Shown here: positions 1 through 12,000 of the stretch, piece after piece
Layout of the letters: every line of letters starts with the position of its first letter
Position numbering within the stretch: the stretch's first letter is position 1
From: Actinomortierella ambigua
Taxonomy: Eukaryota > Mortierellomycota > Mortierellomycetes > Mortierellales > Mortierellaceae
Direction: 5' to 3'
Length of the DNA stretch: 64,000 nucleotides
Assembly: GCA_016098155.1 (NCBI GenBank)
Contig: JAAAJB010000004.1
Location: 100,311-164,310 of the forward strand
The notes under the pieces: model-generated
Databases searched by the model: none
What the model saw: only the letters and a program-made list of their open reading frames with translations
What the model was told of the DNA's origin: nothing
Made by a program: the position numbers and the translations under genes

Positions 1-455
1 CGGCTGTTTTTCTGGGCATCCTGATCACAGCAAGTCGCATCAAACGCCCTCTCGCCATCGCTGTAGGTGCAGGTAAACCTGCCCGCCATCCTTTGACTGT
101 TTCCAGCTGGCGGACCGCTGACACGGATAGTAATACTACATCAGCTAGCAAAAGAAAGCAAGACGCCTGCCCAAGCGAGATGCCTCACTCGAACAAGACG
201 AGCCTCCTTCCTGATGCACAAGCTGCCCTGATCGCCCCACTTTCCATGGTTTATGGAGAACTGGTTAAAATAGGGTGTCGTATTGCGCCTATCCATGGAT
301 CGATCTGGCCAGAGTGCTCGTTGGAGCACGAAAGGATGACAGGGATAACCCTTCTGCAGCAATGGGTTGAGACGGATGGATTGGCCGAATGGTTGGATGG
401 ATGTGTCAATGATTTGGATGGATTGCAGTCTTCCTCCACCGAATCACATACGTGA
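1..455 (+). CDS. 3' end of an unidentified gene (partial)
   Basis: A reading frame is open from the window edge (codons start at base 3) to a TGA at 453-455, about 150 residues. The first residues visible are hydrophobic (AVFLGILITA) followed by a basic stretch, which could be the end of a membrane helix. The rest is polar with no motif I recognise. The start lies outside the window. The frame could also be chance: it is short and has no recognisable domain. Confidence 0.3.
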   Translation, partial: AVFLGILITASRIKRPLAIAVGAGKPARHPLTVSSWRTADTDSNTTSASKRKQDACPSEMPHSNKTSLLPDAQAALIAPLSMVYGELVKIGCRIAPIHGSIWPECSLEHERMTGITLLQQWVETDGLAEWLDGCVNDLDGLQSSSTESHT

Positions 456-910
456 ATAACTTTTTGGCGGCGGAAAAGGAAGATCGCCCTCGTTCCAAGT
501 GAGCCTGTCCTTAAATACGAGAGCTTGAGCCACCAAAATTAAGTTTAGGGCAAAAAGACTCGGACCCTGAAGTTGCCCCTCTCCCTCTCTCCCTCTCTCA
601 TTCTTACTCAAAACACACCCGCCCCCGACTGAAAAATATTTTTCAAAATGCTATTTGGTTTTTATTCAGAGGAGAATAACGATGGTCATTAAGTGGAGAA
701 AAGAGAGATAACAATGCGAGAAGTGGGAGTAGGGGAGTGCGGACAAAAATGAAGAGAGAGGGTCATGAAATAATGGTTGAAGTGGGGTGGATATGCTAGT
801 TTGGTATTTTTTTTTCTTTTGAGCAAGGGTAAGGTCATAAAACATAAAGAACAAAATAAAACGTATAAGAATAAGGGTAGTGGGGGGGGGGAAAAATATC
901 ATGTACGGTA
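456..910. other. Intergenic, 3' flank of RhoGAP gene
   Basis: No gene seen. TTTATT at 661-666 reads AATAAA on the minus strand, 245 bases beyond the stop of the RhoGAP gene, and is a possible poly(A) signal for it. A run of ten G lies near 882-891. Confidence 0.4.
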
Positions 911-3900
911 TTAAGCGGCGACAACAGAGATCGACGAAACATTAGTCATGGCCAAGGACGTAGTAGAAGGCGTGGGGCTGGCATGGCCGGAAAGACGCAG
1001 AAATTCGAGACGCTCCTCGGGTGACATCTCAGCCAACAACATTCGCAGTTCCAGGGCCTCCTCCTCATCCTCGTCCTTGTAGAGACTTCCATTGCTGCTG
1101 GCGCGGTCATAGTCGCCATTTCCCTGATCGTCCATCACCACCTCGTGGCTCTCCTCGACTGAAAACTCAAAGGATTGTGGGGTGCGCTGGCGCTGCTGCT
1201 GCTGCTGTTGCTGTTGCACGTGGTGAGAGTGGTTGTTGACCTCCTGCTGTGGCACCGCCATCATCATCGGTTCGGCTGTCGCGGTGCGGGCATGGCGGCC
1301 ACCACTGACAGTAGTGGCGGCGTTTGCACCCCTGGTCGCGGTGGGCGCTGTAAAGGCAGTACTGCCGGGAACTGGAGGGAATGCCTTGGTCAGAACAAGC
1401 ACGGACGAGCGGCTAGTGGTATTGGACGCTGATCCAGAACGGCTATGGGAGCGCGAGGTCGATCCCTCTCGACTGTGGGATCCTCGTGGACGGGTGTGAT
1501 TGGGGAGAGCAGGCCTGGCGGTAGGAGCAACAATGGGGACCACTTGGTTGTCCAGAGGATGAAGCGTGTTCGAGTTGGCAGGGTGATGGCCCTTGGGCAT
1601 GCTGATCATCAGCGTGGCGGCCTGGGAGAGCAGGCCACCGTGCGAAGTCTTGACCTCGCCATAGTCCTCCATGGGTGACAAGGGCGAGATTGGGGAGGAG
1701 GGGCGGGTTGGGTAGAGGCGCAGGTCGGTGTCGGCGACCATGGAAGCGTTCTTAATGAGCATGTCCATTGAGGTCATGTGCTGCAGTCGACGGACCACGT
1801 CTTGTCCAGGTTGCTGCTGTTGCTGTTCCTCCAGCGTCTCGGCGTGGCTGCTAGCTACGCTGCTGGTGTCATCCTGAATGACTGTGGTCGTGGTTGCGAT
1901 GACGATGCTGTCTCGAAGACCTGAAGGGCGAGAATGCATGGGAACTGGGGGTGGCATCGGCATGGGAATCTGCACTGTCAGCGAACCCTTGCGGCTGCGA
2001 GATTCTCGAATGGCCATCGGGGTACCCTGCAAGATGTCGTGCGTCACCTGCTTGAGAGCATGGGCTGCTGCCTTGGCACGAATGCGCTCAATGTCTCCTC
2101 GAGTCAGTCCTGCCAGGTCCATGAACTCTTGGAGCTCACCATCCGACAGGTAGTCCAGAGCTTCAAGCACCTCAGTCTCCTCCATTGTCATCTCGGTGGC
2201 CGACAGAGTCAAGGTAGAGGCAGATGCAGCCGCCGTAGCTGCTGCTGCTGCTGCTTCGGCAGAGGCCTCCTTAGCCCGCTGCGCCTTCTTGGCTCGCCGG
2301 CGTTGTTTGCGATCATTCTGGCGCTGCTGGATCGCCTCTTCCTCCGTGAGCCCCTTGTTGAGGTACTGCTCAATCTCTTGACGCAACTTCTTGGTTCGCT
2401 CTCGACGAGGGCTCTTGGGCAGGATGCAAGTCCTGTAGCCAAGGGGCTGCGGGGCGGCAACCGCACCTCCGTTAGATGCCGTACCATTCGCTGAAGTTGA
2501 AGTGGGTCCCCTTGTATGCATGGGGTTATGCTGATGGTACAAAGCATGAGAGCGATCCAGCAGTTGTGATGGTCGGACGGTATGGTGATGCCGATGAGAG
2601 CGCTGGGTGAGCGGGTGGAGCCTGGCCTTCTGACGACGCAACTGCTGCTTTTGCGCCGATGTGAGCCTACGTCTCTTGACAGTCCGGGCTACAGCCAAGA
2701 AGCTCTGCAGCTCACGTCGTTGGATGGCATGCTGGCTAATTCCAAAAATGTCTCCGGGCGAAACGGGATGGAGGTTCTTGCTGACGGTGTTGAAGCGCGA
2801 AATGGCTGCACGGGGCGAGAGAGGGGACATGGGTGTATTGTTGGGGCGATAGGCGGGGCTCAGCGCTGCGACAGAGACGCTCTTCTTGAGATCAGCTGCC
2901 ACACGGGCGGCATTCTCCTCCTCGTCATCATCCGAGTCGCTGGTGCTACGGCGGCTGCGACGACTACCACGACTACCAACGGTGCCCTCATTCTCCTCAT
3001 CACCCTCGGCCACACCGTCGAGCCTTGGCACAAATCCATCCTTGTCATCGTCGTCGAGCTCAATGTCCAGCAGCGAGATGGCGTCATCAGCGACCACACG
3101 CTCCTTGCGGCCGGTGTAGAGGGAGATTTCCTTCACGTCTGTAGGCTGTGGTGCTGGTACAGGTGATTCGGCAGGCAAGCCCTGAGCAATACGATTCTCC
3201 ATACGAAGGATGGCATGGGCCGCCTCAAAGCCGTGGACGCGCTCCAGCATCGCGATACGCTCCTCCTCAAGTTGTCGCTCACGGCGATCCAACTTGGCCT
3301 GAAGCTCCTCCTCGGACAAGTCTCGCTCCTCTCTGTAGGCATAGATGATATGGTAAAAGGCGCCAGAGAAGCGTTGGAGATTGGTGTTGACGAGCACGCG
3401 TGAGCCTCCGCTAGGCAAGTAGTCCTCGAGTCCAAAGCAGCAGGTACCGGGGCACACGGCCAATTTGCTGGGGCTGATTTGGTTGTAGGCGTGATTATCG
3501 ACCAAATCACAGCACAGGTCCAGGATCTCCACAAAAAGATATCGGTTCAGCTCTGGTAACAAACCTAGTAGCTCAAAGAAAAATCGGCCTAGAAAGAATT
3601 CATGGAATATCACAAGAACAGTGAGCAAGATTAAGAAAAAAAAAAATGAATGAGCCTCGGCGGTATATGGAATCCTTTTTCTTTGTGTTTGTGTTTTGTT
3701 TATTTTGTGTCATTACAAGCGCGACACGGGTATGACGACGACCAGAACTTACCGTTGGGATTGTAGAACATCTCCTGGATGTGTACAGGGACAAGGGGTG
3801 GGTACGTACGGGACAGGCAGGTGGAGAGCAGGCCTGCGACTGTATCGATACGCATCATCTTGACTGAAAAAAGGTGACAGCGCTTAGGATCGACTAGTAA

Positions 3901-4019
3901 CTCGAGCATGGACTCCACGGCTGGTTGGTAGTGGACATTCCGAAAGAGATGCTTATGTCGAAGACCTAGAGATGGGGAAACGGTAAAAGAATGCCGTTCA
4001 TGGTGGCATTTAGTCCATC

Positions 4020-4058
<39 letters not shown>

Positions 4059-6557
4059 GCACATAAATACACGCACTTTGGAGCAAGGAGTCGGGTATGA
4101 CAAGGGAGAGAGAGAGAGAGAGGGACAGGTTGGGAAATCGGCAGTCTCTACAATGTCGGAAGGAGGACAAAAAGAGTATCTACCAACTCGCCTCTTTTTT
4201 TTTCCGCTCTCATCGTTCTCACACACACACTTTCGTTCATGCTCTCACAGGCACCCGGGCCATTTTTTGTGTTCTCGCGTAGCGTAGATACGGCGGAATC
4301 CAACACAAGACGTGTTGCTCTCGAGCCAACTCAGACCACAGTGTGTGACCTTGTCGTGTCTGTATGACACGACGATACGCAATTCCCATCATCTGGTTGT
4401 TTGCTCTCTCTATTACTCTTACTCTTTGTCCCACTCTCACTCTTTCCCTTTCATTTCTTTCTTTACCTCGGAGCTTGATTTCTTCGATGCAGGCCATGAT
4501 AACTCGGTGACTGAATTCGATGGGCATGATATCGACCATGCCAGTATCTATTCTCGGCGTGTTTATGTTCGTCAGAGAAGAAAAAGAGACAGGAGATAGA
4601 AACAACATGTCAGTGATAGAGCTTCGACAGTCCATCTGTCTTTCTTCGTCCATCTCCCATGAGAATCGGTGGTGCGTGAGAAGAGCCAGTCGGCCATGCA
4701 CGATGTTCGCGGCTCTCCCCCCCCCCCCCCCCTTTCACCAGTAAGGGAGCACCAAGATGGGGAAGCAGGGGCCCGTTGCCCGGGTCACCTCGTTGCTCTT
4801 TCTTCCTCCCCCCCCCCTCTTTCTCCCCCCTTTCCCCGCCTCTGTGGCTAATGTACACAGGGTCAGAGAGCAATAGCGACGGCAGGGTAGCAAGTGTACA
4901 TGGGGTCAGCAGCTTTTGACATCACACCCAATAACAGTATAATATACCTCTTCCTTGTTTGTTACTTCCTCTACAATAATCTCTCTCCCTCGGACCTCAC
5001 TTTACAGGGCCGAGGTGCCAGATATCCCCCGCCAGCATGGTCACAATCGAGCTCTTTTGTAATAGGGGACTGAAAAAGATACAAGAGCGAAACTCAAACT
5101 GCCTCAATTGCTGCCATCTATGCATTGAATGTGAAGAAGGTTCGTGCTCCCCCCCCTCCCTCATCTCCTTTCTCCAAGACAATTAGCCTTTGCAGGCAGA
5201 CAAGCATCCCTGGACTTTGCCAATCAAGGGTGCGGTCTGCTGGTCGAGCAACCATATCCCTACCATCTGCGCCCATGTCTGATGTTGGGCAGATGGCACT
5301 CCATGGTTGTTGCCATTAAAATGTCAAGGAGAGAGAGCGAGCGAGAGAGAGGACTAAGCGGAGGGAAGGAAAGGGGAATGGCATTGTGGATGGTATACCT
5401 CTCTTCCTCGCTTCACCTCAAACCAATCTCGCCTATATTGGCCTCACCGCTCCATACGAGATTTCATCGATGGTGGTTCAAGTCGTTGTTGACACAAGGG
5501 GAGGGGGCACCAATATCGCACTCTATTCGCTTTGCATCTCAATATGTTTCACTCAGCTTCGCAGCAGTCAAACGATCGAAAGTAGAAAAAAAGTACAGTG
5601 GGGCTGAATTGAATCAAAACAATATGAATGAAATATACATGCTCAGAGCACACACATAACGTGGCACTGAAGTAAAAAGGAAAGTACACATCGTGTTGGG
5701 GAGTGTGCAACAAACAACTCGACTGCTCAGCTCTCTCTCCCATTCTTTCTCTGTCTCTTGGGCAACCACGGGTCGTACTCTGTCTGACTGTGGAATGAAG
5801 AGGGCTGGTTGGGCTGCCCTTTGGCCATCAGCCTTTTCCGCAATGCCCGTACAAACACAACGGGTCCATTCATCTTGCCCCTACTACTTGTCCTTTCGCA
5901 TACATACACACGCACGCACACACACTCCTTCATCCTGATCTATCTCCGAGATCCTGAACTTTTTTAATATGCTCCCTTTCACCCCTCCCCCCTTTTTTTT
6001 ACCACACCTCTTTCCTCCTTTGCACTTATTCAACGGCTAAAAAGAGTGTGTGTGAAAGTGAGAGTGTGGGGGGAAGGGCTATTTTTGCTACAAGCTAGGT
6101 CGGGAATAGCCCGTTCTCATTCCAAGGTCATCTTCCCGTGTAGCTGTAGCCCATAGACGTTTCTGACCCTCGCATAGTTGGACTGCGATTGGTGAATGAA
6201 GAACGAAGGGACGCGAAAAAGGGCAGGAATGGTGTCATGAAAGGAACAGGTGATGCAGGGGGAGGGGAAGGGAGAGGAGTAGGGATGGAGAGAGAAGGGC
6301 GAAGGTGAAAGGTGAAAGGTGAAGGAGTAACAGCCGGTTACTCGAGAAAAAAAACATGAACAGAATGAGAATGGCTTACCAGGACGCAGGGCCACATCCC
6401 CAAGGTAGACGGAAGATCGAGCACGCTTCGACTGAAAGATTTGCTTTTTGGCGTTAGCCCTGTTGGGGGCGGGTTGCGATGAAGGCGGTGGTGGTGGTGG
6501 TAGTGGTAGGTTGTGTCGCTGTTCGCCCGAATTGGCTCGGGAAACTGCTGTTGCCAT
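911..6557 (-). CDS. RhoGAP-domain protein, long basic/low-complexity tail
   Basis: Exons: 6557-6380, 4547-4467, 3965-3753 and 3588-911, all with GT-AG introns and continuous phase, giving 1049 aa. Residues about 62-205 read as a RhoGAP fold: CIEEIKLRGL followed by HLFR, where Arg95 sits at the arginine-finger position. These are followed by a DTVAGLL segment, a LPELNRYLF helix and an N..NQISPSKLAV motif. RhoGAPs speed GTP hydrolysis on Rho-family GTPases, here presumably in polarity or actin control. A charged coiled coil follows (about 240-290), then an Arg/Lys/Ala-rich stretch and Ser/Pro/Gln-rich sequence. The lysine usual in the third RhoGAP helix is not obvious, so activity is unproven. 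The first intron is 1832 bp; a small missed exon inside it (for example near 5727-5890) is possible, although the direct splice keeps phase. Confidence 0.7.
4022..4056. repeat. (CT)n microsatellite
   Basis: An uninterrupted CT dinucleotide run inside the second intron of the RhoGAP gene. A GA run follows at about 4106-4122. On the coding (minus) strand it is a GA tract. Confidence 0.9.
4716..4732. repeat. Homopolymer of 17 C
   Basis: A long C run in the first intron of the RhoGAP gene, with a shorter C run at about 4809-4818. Such runs are prone to sequencing length errors. Confidence 0.9.
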
Positions 6558-9056
6558 GGTTAGTGAGGAAGCAAATTGGTGATAGTTTTGTGGTGAGGCT
6601 AAAGGATGGATGCGATAATGTGTATGGGGGTGTCGGCTGGGTACACTATGGATGAAGAGTCGTTGGAGTGGTGGTGGTGGTGGTGGGGGGGGGGTATATA
6701 GAAGAATAGCAGTGAGGCAGAGGATGAGTAGTGAAGGGAGAACAAAAGAAGGAAAAGGTGACGAAAAAAAACAGGACCCTAAAAGCAAACCACCGAGAAG
6801 TGAGAGCACCAGTCGCACGACGATGGCATAAAACAAACTGGGTAAAGTTGGGCAGGGGACTGAGCAAGCAGGGGATGTCAGAATACCATACAAACAACAA
6901 CTGCCTGCTCTCGTTTCTGTTTTCTTGGAGACCAAAAAAATGGTGGCGCTGTGTTCTTTTGGACTAAGACGAGTCTGCAGTGCCTTCAGAGCAGCCGATC
7001 TAGGCCAGCCATTGGATGACAGACACCTTGTTGATTTTCTGTCCTACCAGTGCATTTGCATTGTCCCCCTCCCCTCAGCTCTGAACTGAGAGGACGTTTT
7101 TCACCACCTTCAACTATCTATGAATAGAAGATGGATTCTCTCTTTCTCCTTCAGAACAGCTCTTGCGATATCCCGTTTCGAATGGAACACGGAGCGAGCG
7201 GCGCGGTTGCCAGGTAGCGAATGCGAAGAGAGAGGAGGGAGGAAGGGCGGTATGGAAGCAAGAGAGAGAAAGGGGGAGGAGGAGGGTTCTGGTCCTCTGG
7301 CTCTGGCTCTGCTCCCTCCTCCCCCTGAAGTCGCCAGCTACTTCGTTAGTCAGTAAGGGAGAAGAGAAATGATGGTGTCAAAGCCCGATCAAACTACAGC
7401 AAGAATGAAGGGCCGGCGCACCGGCTCTTGAATGGGATGTTTCAGTCGCGCACGACGTCTAACGCGTTTCATTCAGGCACAAAACCTCTCTCCGCCACAT
7501 ACAACGATCAGCGAATGATCGATAGGCACATCAGCCACAAATCAAGAGACTGTTCACCCTTTCTCCCCTCCCGTCTCATGTATTACTGCTAAAGTAATAT
7601 CACTTTTTCGTGTTCTTGGCTGTAGCCGTAGTCGAGGCTATGACAACGGTGATAGTGATCACGGTGGTAATGGTGGTGTTGATGATGATGGATGATGATA
7701 GGTGCTTGTTTGCTCTAGCCGAAAGTCTGGTATGGTGTTGGTCATTTGGCTATGGAAAAAACGGATGCTTTCGTAATCGAGCCGAGAAAGAGAGGTGGGG
7801 AGAGAGAAGGAGGAAAGGGGTTGCAAGGGGATGTGGAGGGGGGGGGAGGTGAGGAAAGGGCAAATGACCTCCAAGGACCCAATGAATGGTAGCTTTGTCT
7901 CTCTGTCTTTCTTCCATTCTTTCTTTTCTTTCTTTCTCTTCCTCTTTTCCTTCTTATTATTCTTCACACGGTTCTCACAATCCCACTTCCTCGGGCAATG
8001 CTCACCTGCTGTCCGCTCGGAGATGGTGCAATGTCTCACTTTAAAGTCTCCGTGGGGGTTCAATATTTGTAGATGGAGAGAGAGGTTGAAGGCATAAGGG
8101 CTACACAGATACACAGAAGCATCCCTGTCTCAACGGCACGAAAGCGCAAGGCGAGATGATCTCCTTCAGTCCTAAGCGGTACATCATAGCCGTACCATTG
8201 CGCCTTCGTTGCATTGCGCATTGGTGTACCCATGATGGATAGGCAGCAACGCTGGCCACCAACAAAGTAGGCTGCTGTAATCCTATCCTTCCTCCTTTCC
8301 TCTCCTCCCCTCTCCTCCCCTCTTCCTGCCCCCCCCCCAAACTCCCCAGACACCCTACATGCTCCCATACCCCTGCTGCACCAAACCCGTGTTTGCTCTC
8401 TCTCCTTCTCTCTCCTCTCTCTTTCTCTCTCTGTCTATCTTTCTCTCTCTTACGTCTCGTCTCTTTTATTATTCTCTCCTTTCAGTCCCCCAGGCACTCC
8501 AACAGGACAGAAAAAAAAAGGGTTGGTGAAGAGTTGTCTGTCCCAGTTCAGCACCTCAGTCCCTTCCCCTATTATAACTTGGGGTATGCATTTGCCCAAC
8601 TGCACCTTTATGCTCACCTTCTCAGTCTTCCTCACATACACACACTCTCTCTTCTCTTTCTCTCCTTTACGCTCTTGCTCTCATTCATTCCTCATCTCTC
8701 CTTCTCCTCGATTCCTACCCCCCTCCCTTCTTCACCTGCACGTTCCTTGTCTCTGACGAGATAGAAAAGACGACCTTGCATCCACCCCCTCCCCTGTCTA
8801 TACCCTACCCCTCACGGCACCTAACAGGAGCAGTAGAACACTAAAAAAAAGTAATTGACTGGCACTGTCATGGCATTGCATGCATGCTCTCAATGGCATT
8901 GGTGTACCTTTCCATTCACACCCTGTTCTTGCTTGTCATGCTATCTCCTCCCTCCTCGCTCTCGCACATTCCCACTCGTATGGATAGACAGGCCATCCTC
9001 TTCCTCCCCCTCCCCCTTCCTCATTCGCCACCCTGGCTTGTCCCTGATACGCAAGC
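6558..9056. other. Divergent intergenic region, no gene seen
   Basis: This separates the minus-strand RhoGAP start from the plus-strand start at 9057. The part after about 8280 is C+T-rich on the plus strand (CT runs at 8393-8460), as in leaders of other plus-strand genes here. GA-rich sequence dominates around 7210-7290 and 7785-7860. Short frames are present but have no recognisable content and follow simple-sequence runs. A 5' UTR exon of the 9057 gene could lie here. Confidence 0.4.
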
Positions 9057-12000
9057 ATGGACACTCCTCGATCAATCCCTTCCAATCCTTCCTGGGGCTC
9101 GATCTACACTACGCTGTCAGCTCCACACCGTGTTGTCGAGGTCGATGCCTTGGCAGTGGCCCTGCTATCGCCGACCACAAGCCTGCCTGACGTTGTTTCT
9201 GACCACAGGCACTTGAGTCTCATGGCCAGCATGCTGCTTGGCAAGAAAATCACCGATCTTCTTGGACCTGACCACAAACACAATGAACACAGCAGTTGTC
9301 AGCACCAGAACCACAACAACAACAATAACAACAACAGCAACAACAACAACAGTACCACCACCACCACCACCAACCACAATATTGCAAAGGCCAAGGCCTC
9401 CTCGCAACCCGCTCCCCTTCCTCCAGCCCTATGTTCACCCTCACCCCCACCCTCACCCTTGTCCGTGTCCTTGTCGTTACCCCTGTCCCTCGCTGCCCCC
9501 TCAGAGCTCTCTTGGCATGTCATCCCCCTGCGATCGATCATAGGCGGCCCAGCCCACCGACAACGAAGAGTCCTGTGCATCATCTCTGTCTCGCCGGACG
9601 ATCCACCCCGCCGACACTACATGGTCTGCGCTGCATCGTCCACGTCCGCATCCTCACTGCCCTGCCCCCTTGGTCATGCACAGACAGGAGAAGTTGGGTG
9701 TTTAGGAGAGGCAAAAGGGGGAGAGAGGGTGCATTTACCAATGGTACGCCGCCACTCTTTGCTACCCAGTCTGCCCAATGCTGCTCGTGTCACCATTGCG
9801 ACCAGACCCTCTGTTGACCCAGTCAATGCCATTCTCAAAACCACAAGCACGCCAACAACCACACCAGAAGCACCAGCGGCAGCGGCAACAACAACAACAT
9901 CATTCATGCGCGACTCCTTGTCCTCCCCTGCTGCACAAGGGGCTCGAGTGCATCGCAGATGTTTGTCTGGCATGATCCCATCGCCCTTGTTCTCTTGTGG
10001 CAGTAGTACCTGGCCTCAAGAGAGCAGTAGCCTGTGCTCGAGTCTCCCGTCACCGTCCTTGTTGCCTTGCCCAACATTTGCATTGCCCAATAACATCAAT
10101 AGCACTGACAGTACCAACAATAACAACAGCAGTAGCAACAACAGCAACAACAACACCAGCAAAGAGAGTGAACCAACGTCAACAGTATCGCCAGCAACTA
10201 CCATAGACCTCCATCAGCATTCCAATAACACGTCTGTCCCGCTGTTCCTGGCAAATGGCCATGTGCATCGTGATAGCCCTGGTCAGGGCTCAGTTGCGCG
10301 TGATAACCCACCGGCCAAGATAATGATGATGCATCAGCAGCTGCCACGCTCTTCCCGTACCCCCCTTCCCAACAATTCTTTCAGCAGCTACATGGTAAAC
10401 AATGCTATCGGAGGGGGTGAACCATTGTCCAACCTTCCCGTCGCCCCACCACCACTAACAACAGCATCGGCGATAATAACCACTACTTCCCCAACTACAC
10501 CCACTGCCACCACCACCACAACGATGACCCCAAGGACGAGCTGCTCTCATTCGTCGTCGTCCTCTTCACACGCGCATGCGTACGCCCACAGGAAAGGAAG
10601 CATGCACAGGCGATACTCCGACACATGGAACGATCCGACAGGTGTCAACATGGTCATTGACCACCCTCCCCTCATGTCCCCCTCTCCCTCACCCACACCT
10701 CCCGCTTTCCCACCTTCCCCAACCATGTCCTCTACCCTCCTTGTCCTTCAAGTAACACGCTTCGGCACTGTCGACAACGCCTTTACCTTGACCCCTCCAC
10801 CTCCCCACGCAGCACAACATGGCAGTGTTCCCTATGCTTCACCCAGGGACCAAGTCCTCTTTACCCTCGCTGCCATCGAAGATGCACTCCCTGGCTCATC
10901 CCCATCTTCGCCTGCCCCAAAGCCCTTTGCCTCCTTCTCGTCGAACCACTCGTCGTCATCACTATTCTACTCCCTCGACCGGCACGAACGCGACTCGTTC
11001 CTGAGCACGTTCCGAGCAGAGGCGGTGGTTGGCGGAGGCTCGTTCCTCGGACAGAGTGACACACAAATTCGGAATAGCGTCGCCACATCAATCATGGCAA
11101 CCGTGCACACGGATGACGTCCGTGTGCTCTGTGCAGGGCTGGACAAAGTGTGCAAAGACCAGATGGCCACTTGGCAGATCCGATGGAGTGTCCAAGGTGC
11201 CGACAAGATGGTCTTGAAGCATCACGATGCCTCATACCCCTCCACCAAACAGAACCAGGACTACGACGACGCCAAGCCAAAGCCAATGGGCCGACTGTTT
11301 GAATACCAGGGCGAGTGGTTCGAAGAATGGCAGGACCCTACGGCACTGGTACCCTCATACCCTGAAAAGTACGACGACGACGACGATATGGATGAAGACG
11401 GCAACTTGATCGATGATGATTGGCAGTATCGCTGGACGGAAATAACTGGCATTGCTGGCGCTGGCAGTCTTTTGACGCTAGTAGTACGACCAATGAGTGA
11501 CGAAGAACTTTACGACGAGGCCGAAGAGACCGGTTCGACAGCACATATGGTGATCGAAGGTGCGAGGTCAGGTGGTAGTATCAGCAGCAGTGTAGGCCAC
11601 CACGGCAGCCAGTACGAAGAGCAAGCACACCGCTACCAAAAGAAGCAGCAACGCCGGCGAGAGCGCATGGCACGCGAGGAAAGTCTCAGCTGGATCCACA
11701 ACCAATCCAGCGGACCGATGCGGCCACTGACAGATTCAACCATTTCTGGTACTGATGCTGCCGCCGCCGCCCTGGCTTTTACGCCCTCAGGGCAGGAGAG
11801 CCGCCACCGACGACGACGCCAAAGTATCAGCGGTGGGTCATCGAGCTCCATCTCGTCCATCTGTTCATCGTCATCACTTTTGATGGTGCCTTGCAGTCCC
11901 CAGGAGCACGCCCTTTATTGGAGACTGCACTACCACCACCATCAGAGGCGCGAGTCTGACTTCTCGGAGGATGGCTACTCCAGCAGTGAAGAGCATATTC

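Noticed and set aside
5727..5933. Possible internal RhoGAP exon on the minus strand
   Set aside because: The peptide looks exon-like but its available acceptors do not keep phase with exon 1, while exon 1 to exon 2 splices directly in phase.
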